64,000 bases of DNA from Falciphora oryzae (GCA_000733355.1 JNVV01000083.1:1-64000), one strand, 5' to 3'. Counted from the stretch's first letter, positions 1 to 11,287 are shown. Notes: generated from the sequence alone by a model not told the origin. Program-made: numbers and translations.

Positions 1-2302
1 CATGTAAAACAAGCTCTGAACCTGGTATATTAGAATCATAACGATCAGATTCTATTGATCCTTGTCTATATAATTCTTCATTATTACTTTCAGTGTCTAT
101 TAATAGAAATCTTCGATAATCTAATCTTAGTTCAAGTAAATCTTCCTGAGATAATCTTAGATTATTAGGGTCTAGCCCTAGACTACTAGTTATATATGTA
201 TTATATGAGTCTCCCGATTCAGTTATTAATCCTAATAAATCATAAGTAGTTGTAGTATGGAGATCAATCCTCATAAATTCTTCTATATAACATATAGAAG
301 GATCATGTTCCTGCCTTAATATATTATAATAATTCAAATATTCTTCAGCTAAAGAAACAAAAAGATCTATATCACCTATTAGAGTTTGAAGAGATATTCT
401 CTGATCTATAAGATATCTTTCAAAATCTAAAGATCTTGTAAGATAATCATAAGGGCTACCAGGAAAAGATATACCTCTACGTTCCGCCATATTTACTGAA
501 TTATATAAAAAAGTTTCCCATAATTCTGCTTCTGCAGGTAGAGGTGATTCATAAGATTCTCCATTATTATTATTATTATTATTATTTAATGAATAATCTT
601 CAGGTAAAGCTTTACCTTTACCTTTATCTAACCCCGCCATATATACTGATATAATAGAATTTTCTCTGATATAATCCTCTGATATTACCATATTTCTAGG
701 ATATAACATTTTTGCTTCTACTAGATCAAAAAAAGAAGAATTTTTATAAGAATACTTTAAATTAAAATCTACTGATTCTTGCCCTTTTCATAAGTAGGTT
801 CCACCTATTAAATTAGTGCACAAAGATAAACTTCCTTTAGCATCGCTAGCTAAGCTAGCAATACTAGTTACAGATAAATATTTAGTAGCTCCGCTATCAA
901 AACTATCAAGAGATGAGTTATCAGTATCAAAACTATTAATAGATGAGAAATTATCAGAATGAGCAAATGAAATTTCAGAATAAGAGTCAAAATTAGTAAC
1001 AGTAGCCGAAAATTCATAATTTTCTGCGTAGCATCCTTTAGGATTAGAAACAAGACTAGTAAGAGAAGGAGTAGCTTTAGCTTTAGCTTGCTGATCCGAA
1101 GGATAAGCAGCATCAAAACGATTGCAAATATACGAAGATTTAACTTTACCACTAATAGTTAATCCTGTAGGATACTTTATAATTTGACCCTTATACATTC
1201 TAATACCTCATACCACATCTAAATCTAATGGTCCTGATCCTAAATCATAAGTATTCATTCCATTACAGAATAGATCCTGTTGAGCATCATTTAAACGATT
1301 ATAATATTCAAAAAATAAAGTTTTTTTATCTATATTTATAGTGACTATTCGTGGTAAATGATTAACAACCACCTTCGGTGTCCTATACATAGGGTTAAGT
1401 ACATGAGTTCCTTTATTAATAGTAATTCTACTAAGTGGCATCATTCTCATTCTAGCTCTAAAACTAGAACCTCTATAGTCTACATAGCTAGAAATAATAT
1501 TTTTAATCCCGCTATAAAATTTAAATGGTAAATTCACAAGTATTTCTAAATTTATTATATCTCCTAATCACCATTTTAATATTCCTCCTGAACAACTTAG
1601 CACTATATCCAGGTAGTTCAATAAATGACACAGAGTAATATTAGGTCAAACAGTATATAAAGATTCTAAACTCCAGTAGATAGAATATCGCAAAAGGATT
1701 ATAAATAAAATAAAAAAAACTCATTGAAATATATTTCTTTTATTATATGCTAATATTACCAATCAAATTTGCAGCAATATAGTAGGAATAATAATCTTAA
1801 GAATAAGCATCCATTCAGCATCAATATTACAAGAAACTGTGGCTCCGCCAATTAAATTTAAATTAGAACAATGATAAATAAAAGCACCTACTAAAAATAA
1901 AAGCATAATCGAACATAAACTGAAAATTAAGAATAATTTAATGCAAGTAATATTCGTTAGAACTTTTAAGCAATCTGATAGCTTATTTATTCTAACTATT
2001 GGTTCTGGCAGGGATATATTAAATAATATACATAATAAAGCCAAGAATATTATAAAAAAAGGAACTTTTGCAATGACAGGCATTAAGTTACTATGGTAGC
2101 CGGAGGCTACTCACTCAATTAGTATATTACGTATAGCATAGGTTTGTATGATTATATCATCAATATTAAGTGAACTAACCAATATTAAAAATGTTATAGA
2201 TAAAAGCATAATTTCAATTGATATTAACATTAAAATAATATTTTTCCTATTTAATACAAAACCTAAAACTCCTATTAAAAACAATATTATTGTTAAATTC
2301 AT
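1..2302 (-). CDS. nad4L: nad4L 5' part running in frame into a large unknown membrane ORF (partial, leaves window)
   Basis: The frame starts at ATG 2302. The first 57 codons (2132-2302) are clear nad4L, a membrane subunit of complex I, including the NRKNIILMLISIEIMLL core. After QTYAI the normal nad4L tail is absent. The same frame continues with no TAA or TAG to the left edge (checked codon by codon, TGA as Trp), giving at least 767 codons. The added part has several hydrophobic segments in its first 180 residues or so, then a basic stretch, a Ser/Asp/Phe-rich stretch near 900-1050, an Asn run near 560-590 and an acidic tail. It has no LAGLIDADG or GIY-YIG motif. A 15-bp palindrome (2096-2110) lies just past the junction. 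It may be an intron ORF continuous with exon 1, or a chimeric insertion; the missing nad4L 3' part is not in the window. Function unknown. Confidence 0.7.
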
Positions 2303-2979
2303 TTTTTTTTTAATTTATAAATAATTGAACTAAATAAGCTAGATATTTAACATAAATTAAATATCAGCCTGTGCCCCCCTACTTCGTATTACGTAGTACG
2401 AAGTAAGCATCCACGCACAGACTTATGATTATCAACCATATAATATAACCTCCTAGCCTTATTTCATGCGAAGCAAAAGCGCTTACTATTTCATTTCATG
2501 CGAAGCAGTAAGCGCTACTATTTCTATTTCATGCGAAGCAGTAAGCGCTACTATTTCATGCGAAGCAGTAAGCACCCATAAACTCTAACCATAAGCAGAT
2601 AATATCATTATAAAGGCAATCCCTACGTAGTACGCTACGAAGTAAGCATCCATTGCTACTTCGTAAGCAGCAAAAAACACTAAAGGTAATAAATTATCAG
2701 TAGTGTGAAACTACTACTGCGCTAGCTAAAGCTACAAATTATTAGGGAAATTATACATTAAATCCAAAGAATTATTGCTTGCTACGAAGTAAGCACTACT
2801 TCGTATGGAGCAAGCTAAGCAGACAAATATTTAGCAAGAAGAATTATAAAATCAGTAGTAGTAGCTCCGCTATGCAAAGCAGTCTACTGCGCTTGCTAAA
2901 GCTACAGCGAGATAGCTAATATCCTAAACTAAAGGTATATATTCAGTAGTGCAAAAATAAAGACCATTACCATTAAAAA
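2303..2979. repeat. Spacer of GC-rich palindromic repeats
   Basis: No gene is seen. The block at 2464-2580 repeats the unit ATTTCATGCGAAGCAGTAAG four times in slightly varied form. Other parts carry TACGAAGTA-type palindromes and copies of TAGCAAAGC-type units. The same units recur in the tRNA spacers near 38000 and 39600. Confidence 0.75.
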
Positions 2980-3558
2980 CTAATTTTTTTTATCTTTATC
3001 TCTATTCTCATCTTTCTTTTTAGCTCTATATTTTTGCACTTTTAGACGGTTTGCTTCCTTCATATAAGGTCTCTCACGGTAACGTTCTCTATCGTTTTCA
3101 CGAATGAAGTCTTTCTCCTCCTCAGAAAGATCGGCAAAAATCTCCCTACGACGAGCTTTGATCTCATCGGATCTTTCACTATAACCAATCCTACGAGTGG
3201 TATTATAAATATCTCTTAAACGACGTTCCTCTTCGGGAGAAACATTTTCAAATTCTCTTTCCCTTCGAAGTCTATCTCTCTCCAATATTTTTTCATGTTG
3301 TTCGTCAGTTAGATTATGAACACGACGACGCTCATTTTTAGCTTTCTTAAGCTTATCTTTGTGAGCTTTAAGTTCTTCAGGTGTTAATTATGAAAGTTTA
3401 GTATAAGACCTTTTTTTTCTATTATCTTTCTCTACATAATGACCCTTAATAGGCTCATTACCTCCAGGTTTTCTAGGTGGTTCGCCACCTCCACCAGTAC
3501 TGCTACTGCTAGGCCCCGGATTACCTCTTAAGGAATATCTGGTATTAATACCTAACAT
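2980..3558 (-). pseudogene. Highly charged repeat ORF broken by an in-frame TAA
   Basis: From ATG 3558 the frame gives 56 codons rich in Gly, Ser and Pro, then TAA at 3388-3390. The same frame then stays open to a stop at 2980, giving 192 codons if read through. The second part is almost only Arg, Glu, Lys and Asp, arranged as four loose repeats of 25-38 residues, each opening with Leu or Val, Ser or Thr, and acidic residues (LTPEE, LTDEQ, VSPEE, LSEEE). A coiled coil is likely. No family was recognised. The uniform composition on both sides of the stop suggests one gene with a nonsense mutation. A functional downstream ORF starting later is possible. Confidence 0.55.
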
Positions 3559-3597
3559 TTTTACAATATACTCGCCTAACTTAATGACTATTTTTTT

Positions 3598-4434
3598 TTA
3601 AAAAAATAAAATAACCTCTTGTAAATTATAGTATATAAAACCGCCCAATAATAAGAGTATTATAACAGATAATCCTAATATAATTTTATATGCGAGAGGA
3701 TAATTTACCTTTAAATCACTATATACCAGGTAAGACATTATGAATGTAATTAAACTTAAAGTAAAATAAGCCCAAATTACATTAGAGATCATAATATCTA
3801 TTTCAGCCGGTAGATATTGAAAAACACAATATTCATATATAAAAAACAATATATAAAAGTACTTAATGCTAGATAATATTACTCCTAGGATGTCTAAAAC
3901 AAATATCTCAAAAGCTATAAGTCACCCTGATTTAACTATATTTAAACGCAAATTCATAAAAACTTCAATAAGCCATTGGCAAGTGAAAGTATTCTCTATA
4001 TACTTCCATACATGTCTAGTAAACCAAGATATGGTCTGGTTTAAAAGAAAACTATGAAGACTTTTAATACCACCAGTGATTCCGCTATTAAATAGCTCCT
4101 TAATAAATACTACTATTGTAGCTAACGCAGGAAATAAATATAAGACTATTCCTCAAATAATATTAAATCATTCACTTTCTATTCATCTAAATAAGTTTAT
4201 TGATACTGGTGTATTATTAAATCCTACTTCTAAAAACCCAATTATGGCTAAAATTGTTGTGATTATAACACTTAAAGTTGTCACTACTTGAGCCCCACTT
4301 ACTCCTACTTTTCTACCAAAAAAACCGGCAACTATAGATCCTAATAAAAGAAAAAAAATTATACTTAAATGCAACGTATAGGGTGTGTACCCTATAAATT
4401 TGTAATTTATTATACTACTAAGAAAACAAAACAT
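3598..4434 (-). CDS. Chimera: nad5 N-terminal segment fused to an unknown membrane ORF
   Basis: A single 278-codon frame, checked free of TAA/TAG. Residues about 21-95 (4150-4374) match the start of nad5 ([20 protein letters not shown]...FNIIWG), the proton-pumping complex I subunit. The usual nad5 Met is replaced by Leu and the frame extends 20 residues upstream. After IIWG the nad5 sequence stops and about 180 unrelated residues follow, with hydrophobic stretches near residues 98-112, 190-215, 220-240 and 250-270. The end ([11 protein letters not shown]) resembles a stretch in the nad4L-fused ORF (FLVGAFIYHC). No intron core was seen between nad5 and the foreign part. It is probably a duplicated, truncated nad5 captured by another reading frame; a real nad5 is expected outside the window. 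Confidence 0.65.
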
Positions 4435-4792
4435 ATTTTTTTTTTAAATAATAAGTCCACTACGTAGGATCGATAACCGTATACTCTTCTAGTATAAATA
4501 TCCCTTACAGAGTTATTTTCCATAATCATATTTCAATGAGCTTCATTAGCGTACATTCAGCAGAATTTCTTGTCTGTGCTAAACGCCCGGGACAGGCGTT
4601 GCCTCGTACATTTATAACCTAGAAACAATCTTTATCTAGCACGGTATTGTAATGAACAAGCGTACCAATAAGGACGTTCTCTGGCTATAAAAATAGAAGA
4701 TGTTAGAATAATAAAAAGTTATAAAAACAAAAATTATTACTCCTATGGGTCGGCTTTACAATATAAATTATAAAACTTCCCCCCCCCCCCCC
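4435..4792. other. Spacer with no recognisable gene; ends in a C14 tract
   Basis: No conserved ORF, tRNA or intron core was recognised. Positions 4779-4792 (plus strand) are 14 consecutive C, the longest homopolymer of C seen in the window. Confidence 0.6.
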
Positions 4793-4858
4793 AAAGTTAC
4801 CCTGATTCGAACAAGGGTTCTTCACCTTAGTGATATTTTAACTATAAACTATAACTTT
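4793..4858 (-). tRNA. tRNA-like sequence with a shortened anticodon arm
   Basis: Perfect 7-bp acceptor (AAAGTTA with TAACTTT), a possible D-arm and a good T-arm around TTCGAAT. The space for the anticodon arm is about 5 nt too short and folds as a 4-bp stem with a TAAG loop, so no anticodon can be assigned. Probably a degenerate tRNA. Confidence 0.35.
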
Positions 4859-5054
4859 CTGCTGGCTACTATGAAATAAGTAGCATACTTCTTATTTCAT
4901 TGTAGCCAGCGCATAAAAATAGATTTCCTACTGCATTTTTCCTCACTAATAGTATACCATATATAATTAAATTATAATCACTATAAGCCAGCCTGCCAGC
5001 CAGCCTACCAGCAATACTAGGTCATATTATTTTAAATTTAATAGGCGTAGCCTA

Positions 5055-5260
<206 letters not shown>

Positions 5261-5316
5261 ATTATTATAATTATAACTCTAATCTCCTAAGGCATGCATG
5301 GTAAGCAAATATTAAA

Positions 5317-6180
5317 TTAATCATCACCTCCACCAAAATCAAAAGGTTCACAATCCCCTGTAATATCACTAGAATCCTGCTTAAACCTTTTAGGTGCAGG
5401 TTCGCCTTCTGAACTATCATCAGAAGGTTCTCTTTTTCTTTTTTTAGAAGAAGAAGAGGATAATTCCTGTGTAGCGTACTGATTAGCAGAACCACCTGAG
5501 GCAGAGTCAACTGCACCATCTGATGATTCATTATTAGAACCTTCTGCTGACTCATCAGCAGAACCACCTGAGGCAGGGTCAACAACACCATTTGATGAGT
5601 TATTATCAGAATCATCCGAATCAGAATCATCAGAATCAGAATCACTATCAGCACCTAGGGCATCTAAAGCTTCCTTTATACGACCTTTAAGTAGCGAAAC
5701 ATCATACACATATTGTTTATCTATTTCACCTATTCTATCCTGATAATCTTCTTGTGACGTATCAGGATCATCCAATAGATCTCTAAGAGCCTCAGCTCTA
5801 TCACCCTCACGACGTCCCTCTATTAAAGCTAGTAGCTTATCTCTTAACTCTTTAATATCCTCAGGATTATCATAAGATTCTAGTAACCCCTCTTTAGTAG
5901 GTAATTGAGATGTACGAGCCTCAGTATCCGAAAAATCCTCAGTTGGCGCTTCAGAAGGAGTAGGACAAGCAGGAGGAGGTGTAGTTTCAGGAGAATGCAT
6001 CCCTTCAGGCGCAGGTGATTTAGTATAATTATCATCTTTAAGCCATGTAGCTATAAGCCTTTCTTTATAGAAAGGCCCAGGGGAAACTGCTCCAATTCTA
6101 TTAGAATCATCATGGCTAATACTAGAATTAGGACTATTAGAATTAGAATTAGAATTAGGACTATTAGAATTATTATTCAT
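5317..6180 (-). CDS. Acidic Ser/Asp-rich low-complexity ORF, function unknown
   Basis: ATG 6180 to TAA 5317, 287 codons with no internal TGA. It opens with an Asn/Ser run, has a central charged helix-like region (KELRDKLLALIEGRREGDRA, then LKGRIKEALDAL), then long Asp/Ser repeats (DSDSDDSDSDD), two near-identical DPASGGSADES / DSASGGSANQY units, a basic KKRKREP cluster and the end FDFGGGDD. No membrane segment and no known domain. GC content is higher than in the neighbouring genes. It lies between atp6 and the cox1 fragment. The basic cluster and the Gly-Asp end resemble the ORF downstream of cox3 (56216-57140), so the two may be paralogues. A leader shared with a GIY-YIG gene lies at 6201-6237. 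Confidence 0.55.
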   Translation of the reverse strand: MNNNSNSPNSNSNSNSPNSSISHDDSNRIGAVSPGPFYKERLIATWLKDDNYTKSPAPEGMHSPETTPPPACPTPSEAPTEDFSDTEARTSQLPTKEGLLESYDNPEDIKELRDKLLALIEGRREGDRAEALRDLLDDPDTSQEDYQDRIGEIDKQYVYDVSLLKGRIKEALDALGADSDSDSDDSDSDDSDNNSSNGVVDPASGGSADESAEGSNNESSDGAVDSASGGSANQYATQELSSSSSKKRKREPSDDSSEGEPAPKRFKQDSSDITGDCEPFDFGGGDD

Positions 6181-6200
6181 TTTGGTTTTTTCATATATTT

Positions 6201-6237
6201 GAATACTTTTTACGTATTAATGTTAACAATATAACAA
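6201..6237 (-). promoter_or_regulatory. Conserved leader shared with the rnl intron 1 GIY-YIG gene
   Basis: This stretch, 20 bp upstream of ATG 6180, matches 49437-49473 at all but about 3 of 37 positions. It contains AATAC and GTATT arms around TACGTAAAAA, a possible small hairpin. Both copies lie just 5' of an ORF start. It may be a promoter, a processing site or the edge of a mobile unit. Confidence 0.35.
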
Positions 6238-6499
6238 TAGAGATAATTATTTTACTGCGAAGCGCGCAGCAAGAAAATGAAAATGAAACAGCAAATTATT
6301 ACATTTTTTTTTCATTTATTAATAATTTTATTAACTATTAAGAAAATGATAATTATTATATCTGTTTCATTTCTTAATAATTTTAATTGTTATTAAGAAA
6401 ATGACGGAGGCTATTATTTCATAGTAGTGTACTTCTTACGAAGTACACTACTCCTGCTGTACTTCGTACTACACAAATTTTCATAAATAAAATACATTA
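6238..6499. other. AT-rich spacer between atp6 and the acidic ORF
   Basis: No gene seen. It holds two diverged copies of an AT-rich unit ending in TATTAAGAAAATGA and, near 6420-6475, a cluster of TACTTCGTA palindromes downstream of the atp6 stop. Confidence 0.5.
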
Positions 6500-6707
6500 T
6501 TAATGTAAATCAAGACCATCCTTTATATAACCACAAGCTAAAACTACAAAAACTTGAGCTTGTATAAATGCAATCCCCAGTTCCAATCCTGAAAAAGCTA
6601 TAATAAATGATAAAGGGATTAATCCTAAAAAAAAGAAGATTATTCCACTTGTCATAATATTATAAGTGAACCCTGCTAATATATTTAATAGCATATGCCC
6701 AGATAAT
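6500..6707 (-). CDS. atp6: atp6 exon 2
   Basis: Encodes the C-terminal half of ATP synthase subunit a from LSGHMLLNILAGF to the stop TAA at 6500-6502, including the conserved LELGIAFIQAQVFVVL helix. Joining after AACAT of exon 1 restores RLAANILSGHML. The two exons sum to 783 nt, 260 aa. Confidence 0.93.
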
Positions 6708-8328
6708 CGTCCCACAAATTTATCCCTAAATTTCGTTAGTATTACAGTCTTTAGTTTACTAACTTAAATAAATATTTACCTTTAAAAGGTTTAGTTCTAT
6801 TATCTTTAATATACAATGAAATACTAGCTTGTCTATAACCTAATGCTCTAGCTGCTGAGCCAATAGAAGAGTATGTTATAACTTCATTAGTATCTACATT
6901 AGTAACCTCCACTTTCATAGAAGTTTTTTGTACTGAAGTTACTGCGCTAGCTGATGAATTTAAATCTACTAATCTAAAAATATATCTACCTAAAAAGGGT
7001 TTACTCTCTTTAAGATAAATAAAATGTTCTATATATCTTTTGTCTATATTTAAAGCCCGAGCAGCAGCTCTAATTGCGTGGTAAATAGTAGAAGTATTTG
7101 TTTCCATATCTGTTACCTCAATTTTAATACCACTAGATTGACCCTTAGATAATTTTTCTAAAAACTCTGGAGATTTAAATGTCTTACTAGCAGCAATACG
7201 CATATTCTCTAATGCAGCTTCAGTATGCTTCCATCCTGATCCTCGAGAAGGACTACCAGGAGTTTTTAATATATTATACTCTGGAGAATATACTTCAAAA
7301 AAGTGTTTTTCTCTAGTCATAAGATTATCCGCATCACATATGTCTAAAATAGTAAAAGTAAAGTTCTGGTAACCATATTTTAATAGTGCAACATTAATAG
7401 GCATACTCTTTTCATTTAGTAGTCGATTAATATTGTAATACTCCAATATTCTACGTTTTAAATCTACAGAACTACCAACATAGTTTTTACCATTCAATTT
7501 GTTAGTTCACATATAAATACCGGATTTACCTTTAATAAACTTAAGTATATTTAGTTTATCTTTGTCCGCGTCATGAAAAACAGCTACAAACCCTGTATTA
7601 GGTTTAGTTGTAGAAGTTGAATACGTCCTTATCCTTCTAGATAATGCTAATCTACTAGTAACGAAGCTACTACGCATTATAGTAAAGTAGTAGAAATTAC
7701 TACCACTATGTATGGATTTAGCAGAATTTTGGTAGACTGCTCCTAATCCGAAGGATAAGCCTACTACTAAATCTACAAAAAACAGTGTTAGTCGTTCACA
7801 ACTTTATCCTTTCTTTAAAGGTATATATAAACTTTGTCTAGATGTTTACATACTTTATCCTTTCTTTAAAGGTGTTATAAAAAAGTATACTTTGTATATT
7901 ATTATATAATATTATAATCATATAAATAAAAAAAAAACAATAAAGATAATATTATAATATAAGGAAAGGCTATTGTGATATCTTTAATCTTAAATTACTT
8001 AGTTTCATTCAAGAACCGGTTTTCCCGGCGACTAGAGTACACCTTACGAAATCTTCAAAAAAGTGTTTCTGGCGAAGCATCCCCGAATGAAGATCTTGAA
8101 GAACCATCTACTCGTTGCTCTTTTACAATAATATTATTATATATTACTGACTTAGATCCGCGATTACCCATTTCTATTACTAGAATCTTCTGACTTGTTA
8201 CCTTACATGAATAATTACTTCATCCACTTATACCGTTTCGAGTATAGTTTGGTACCAGAAGCTTTAGGGCTTCCCCGGAATTTGGCTCTTTTACACAATT
8301 AAAATAAGATGCCTAATCTTATTTTTTT
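6708..8328 (-). other. Group I intron atp6-i1
   Basis: 1621 nt; exon ends in T and intron in G. The core at about 8030-8290 belongs to a family also found in nad2-i1, nad2-i2, nad3 (second copy), nad6 and rnl-i2, recognised by GTAAAAGAGCAACGAG, then TAATCGCGGATCTAAGTCAG further 5'. It hosts a GIY-YIG gene. Confidence 0.85.
6751..7677 (-). CDS. GIY-YIG homing endonuclease (atp6-i1)
   Basis: ATG 7677 to TAA 6751, about 308 aa with TGA as Trp. Motif GIYMW ... YVGSS is the GIY-YIG nuclease signature, near residues 65-80, followed by REKHFFEVYSPEYNIL and the NUMOD-like SPSRGSGWKHTEAALENM. Two C-terminal helix-turn-helix repeats (DMETNTSTIYHAIRAAARAL and VDTNEVITYSSIGSAARALG) are the usual DNA-binding modules. 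It is not in frame with exon 1, so it needs its own start. No breaks were found, so it may be active in spreading the intron. Confidence 0.85.
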
Positions 8329-8903
8329 ATGTTAGCTGCTAATCTTAAACCTAAAGATATATTTCTTGCTAAATAACTTATAAACTCTATAAGAACTAAC
8401 AAAGGAAGTAAAGCTAAAGGACAACCAGCTGGAACTAATAAAGAAAAAAATTTAAGTCCATGTTTTTGGAAACCTAAGATAGTTGCACCTAAAACAATAG
8501 TGAAACTTAAAGCAAATGTTAATACAAAATGACTTGTAGATGCAAAACTATAGGGAACCATTCCTATTAAATTATTTACTAAAACAAAGATAAATAAAGT
8601 AAAAATAAAAGGGAAATATATTTGCCCTTTTTTCGAATTTATTTGATTTGTAACTATACTTAAAATAGTATCATATAAAGATTCTTGACTGGCTGATCAT
8701 TTATTACTTACTAATTTATCATAGTTAGTACTCAAAAGGTATATAACTATTATAAATACTAGTCCTATTGTTAAATAGAAACCAATATTAGTAATAGAAA
8801 AGTGAAAATATCCTAATACTGGTATATCTAAACTCAATAAATCTCTAATTTCAAATTGATCTAGAGGACTCAAGACTTCTGTAAAAAAATTCAAACCAGA
8901 CAT
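8329..8903 (-). CDS. atp6: atp6 exon 1
   Basis: Starts at ATG 8903 and encodes the N-terminal two thirds of ATP synthase subunit a, the proton-channel subunit of the membrane sector. ISLGLRLAAN precedes the intron at the usual place. An internal TGA (SNKWSASQES) is read as Trp. Together with exon 2 it gives 260 aa, normal for ascomycetes. It follows cob with a 315-bp repeat-rich spacer. Upstream atp8 was not found in the window. Confidence 0.95.
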
Positions 8904-9218
8904 TATTTTTTTTTTTATATTAAAGACTACTTGTGCTTGAAAAAACTAATAAATAAAAATATTACACTTTGGCTACTTCGTACTTCGTACTTCGTACTTC
9001 GTACGAAGTACGAAGTATGCTACGAAGTATGCTACGAAGTAGCCTTAGCATATTAGCAGCCTACACTGTGTCCGTATTCCCTACGTTGTACCCTTTATAC
9101 TTCGTATGTAGTGATTAGTATTTTTATATTAGTAGGCAGTAAATATACGCCTATAACTGTAAACAGGTAGCTAGCTTCGCTAGCTAAAGCTGTAGTTTTA
9201 CCTAGCACAACTATCATT
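8904..9218. repeat. Spacer between cob and atp6 with TACTTCG palindromes
   Basis: No gene. Positions 8974-9040 are stacked copies of TTCGTAC and GTACGAAGTA, able to form long hairpins. Confidence 0.7.
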
Positions 9219-9883
9219 TTAACTTCTACGTAAATCCATTAAAGTATTTTCGATTAAACTTATGACAGGAATTATTAAAACAAAATGTGCAAAGTACAGA
9301 ACTGTGCTAATCTGTCCGAATAAAATAAATGGATCCTCAACATGTTTAGCACCCAATTGCATTAATATTAAGAAATTGGCTACAAAACATCAGAAAGCTA
9401 ATTTTGACAAAGGTCTAAATTGTGAACCTTTAGATCTACCTAAGTCAGTTAAGGCTAATGCCATTATGATTAAAATAGCACTAAACATAGCAATAACTCC
9501 TAATAATTTATTAGGTATAGATCTTAAAATGGCATAAAAGGGAAGAAGGTATCATTCAGGAACAATGGCTGCAGGTGTCTGCATTGGGTTAGCCATTATA
9601 TAATTATCTGAGTCACCCAGATAATTAGGCATAAAGAATACAAAAGCACTTAAAACAAATATAAAGATAAATATAGTAATTAAATCTTTAAATAAGTAAT
9701 ATGGAGCAAATGTTATTCTATCATAATTACCTGAAACACCTAAAGGGTTACTAGAACCTGCGGTATCATGTAACGCAATTAAATGCATTAAAACTAATGC
9801 TGCTAAAATAAAAGGTAATACAAAATGTAATGCAAAGAATCTATTTAAAGTTGCGTTATTTACGCTGAAACCTCCTCAAATGA
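9219..9883 (-). CDS. cob: cob exon 5 (last)
   Basis: Encodes the C-terminal half of apocytochrome b from [20 protein letters not shown] through the PEWY motif ([22 protein letters not shown]) to DLRRS and TAA at 9219. It contains the Qo-site PEWY and helices E-H. The first two nucleotides (TC) complete a Phe codon with the last T of exon 4, giving VEFIWGGF. The intron's last base would then be A instead of the usual G, so the exact border, or a tiny extra exon near 11300, remains open. Exons sum to 1155 nt, 384 aa. Confidence 0.9.
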
Positions 9884-10462
9884 TTTCTAGTTTTATAAAA
9901 AAACTTCAAGAGAACCTCACAGTTCTAGAAAGACTATATCTTCAACCTTTTTATATATTTTTATATATATATATATAAATAACTAAAGTTAAATAAGGCT
10001 GCGGGGGTTTCATCTATGTCCAGATTATTGTGGATATAATCACGCACTGGATAGTCGTTGAACGTTAGTTGATGTTTATTCTAATACCTCATCAAATCTT
10101 CGCTGCAGATTGTATTAATTTAGGAGGAATTAACTAATATTTTCCTGCAATTTACCCCGTTTACGTTAAACCATTACTGATTTAAGGAGCTCTAATCAAA
10201 TTAATTATCATCAATTCCTTCCTTCGGAGAAGCTACACATTTACGAATTTATTAATATACCGTTGATAAGCTTTAGTCTGCTACTTAGTATAACCGATTA
10301 CACATTTCGTACTTTGTACTTAGTACTTCGTACTTCGTATGAAATTAGTGCTTCACTACCCAACCTGATTTATTACACCCATACCCCTAAGGGGATTAGG
10401 GGTGCATCTATGCTTGCTTGCTTCCTGGCTTGCTTCGCAGAAGCAAGCCAGGACAATAAAAA

Positions 10463-11287
10463 CTAAGAGGGAAATTTAAGATTTTTATAACGCTCAGAGT
10501 TACGCAAATTATCTAATCAAGCTGAATACTGAATAAGTTTAAGTCCCACTAACGGGTGATACCCCGAAAAAGAAAAAAAATTTATAACACTCTGTACATC
10601 GGATTTAGAACTAACCCCAAACTGTGCATATAGTTCTTTATCCACGGTGATTTTTCGATTAGTATTAAAAACTAACTTGAATGCTTCAAATAATAACATA
10701 TGTAATCTTTGTTTAATTTGGAAACAACCATCCAAGTTAGCTTTAATAAAAAATGAACCCTCAGAGCAGGCAAATCCTACTATTCAATCATTAAAAAAAG
10801 GTAAATTTGCATATCCTAAAGCGCTAATAGGAAGTTCTTGTAAAATCGGGGCTACTGAAGGTAACTCCAGAAAATTTTTTATATTATTATTAAAAATATG
10901 CATAGCCTTGTGATATTGTTCCCTACGAGTTTTCGTTAAGAAAAAAAGTCCGTGATGTAAAAATAAAGGAAATAATACCTCTTGCAACTCTGATTTATTA
11001 ATAACAAGTCTAGCTGTAGGGCTTTTTCTATTAGGGTAAGTATATATTTTACCTATCTTTAATATAGATTGAACATAGTTTAATACCGCGATATCCTCTA
11101 AATGTATAGAAATAGATAAATAAACTTCTATACGATCTTTATAACTTTTTATAATCCCAATGTAACCATCCCCATCTATAATCCCAGTTAAAAAGGCTAA
11201 AAAAGATTTAGGGATGGCTAAATATTCAGCCGTGGATAATCGGTTTAACTTTTTAGCACGAGATTTAGAATCATTAATTCCTATCAC
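10463..11287 (-). CDS. LAGLIDADG homing endonuclease (cob-i5)
   Basis: About 274 aa from the first ATG-type start at 11287 (the frame is open further upstream) to TAG 10463. Two LAGLIDADG motifs: FLTGIIDGDGYI near residue 34 and IVGFACSEGSFF near residue 170. The rest (SPTARLVINKSELQEVLFPL, FGVSSKSDVQSVINFFSFSG) is typical of the cob intron endonuclease family. No breaks found. It is a paralogue of the endonuclease in cob-i4, which is interrupted, so it gives a clean reference for that gene. Confidence 0.85.

Noticed and set aside
868..1152. 94-codon frame overlapping the nad4L-fused ORF
   Set aside because: Leu/Ile-rich shadow of the Ser/Asp-rich reading frame; the main frame is open over 2.3 kb.
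2464..2580. Possible CRISPR-like array of regular repeats
   Set aside because: Units lack unique spacers of constant length, and this is a mitochondrial genome; they belong to the dispersed GC-rich palindrome family.
4435..4740. Possible atp8 or cox2 piece in the spacer
   Set aside because: A short frame (RERPYWYACSLQYRAR) looked protein-like but matches no conserved block I could support.
5271..5654. 127-codon frame overlapping the acidic ORF
   Set aside because: Shifted frame of the repeat region, low complexity; the other frame has start, stop and shared motifs.
9262..9537. Plus-strand 91-codon frame
   Set aside because: Antisense to the conserved C-terminal part of cob.
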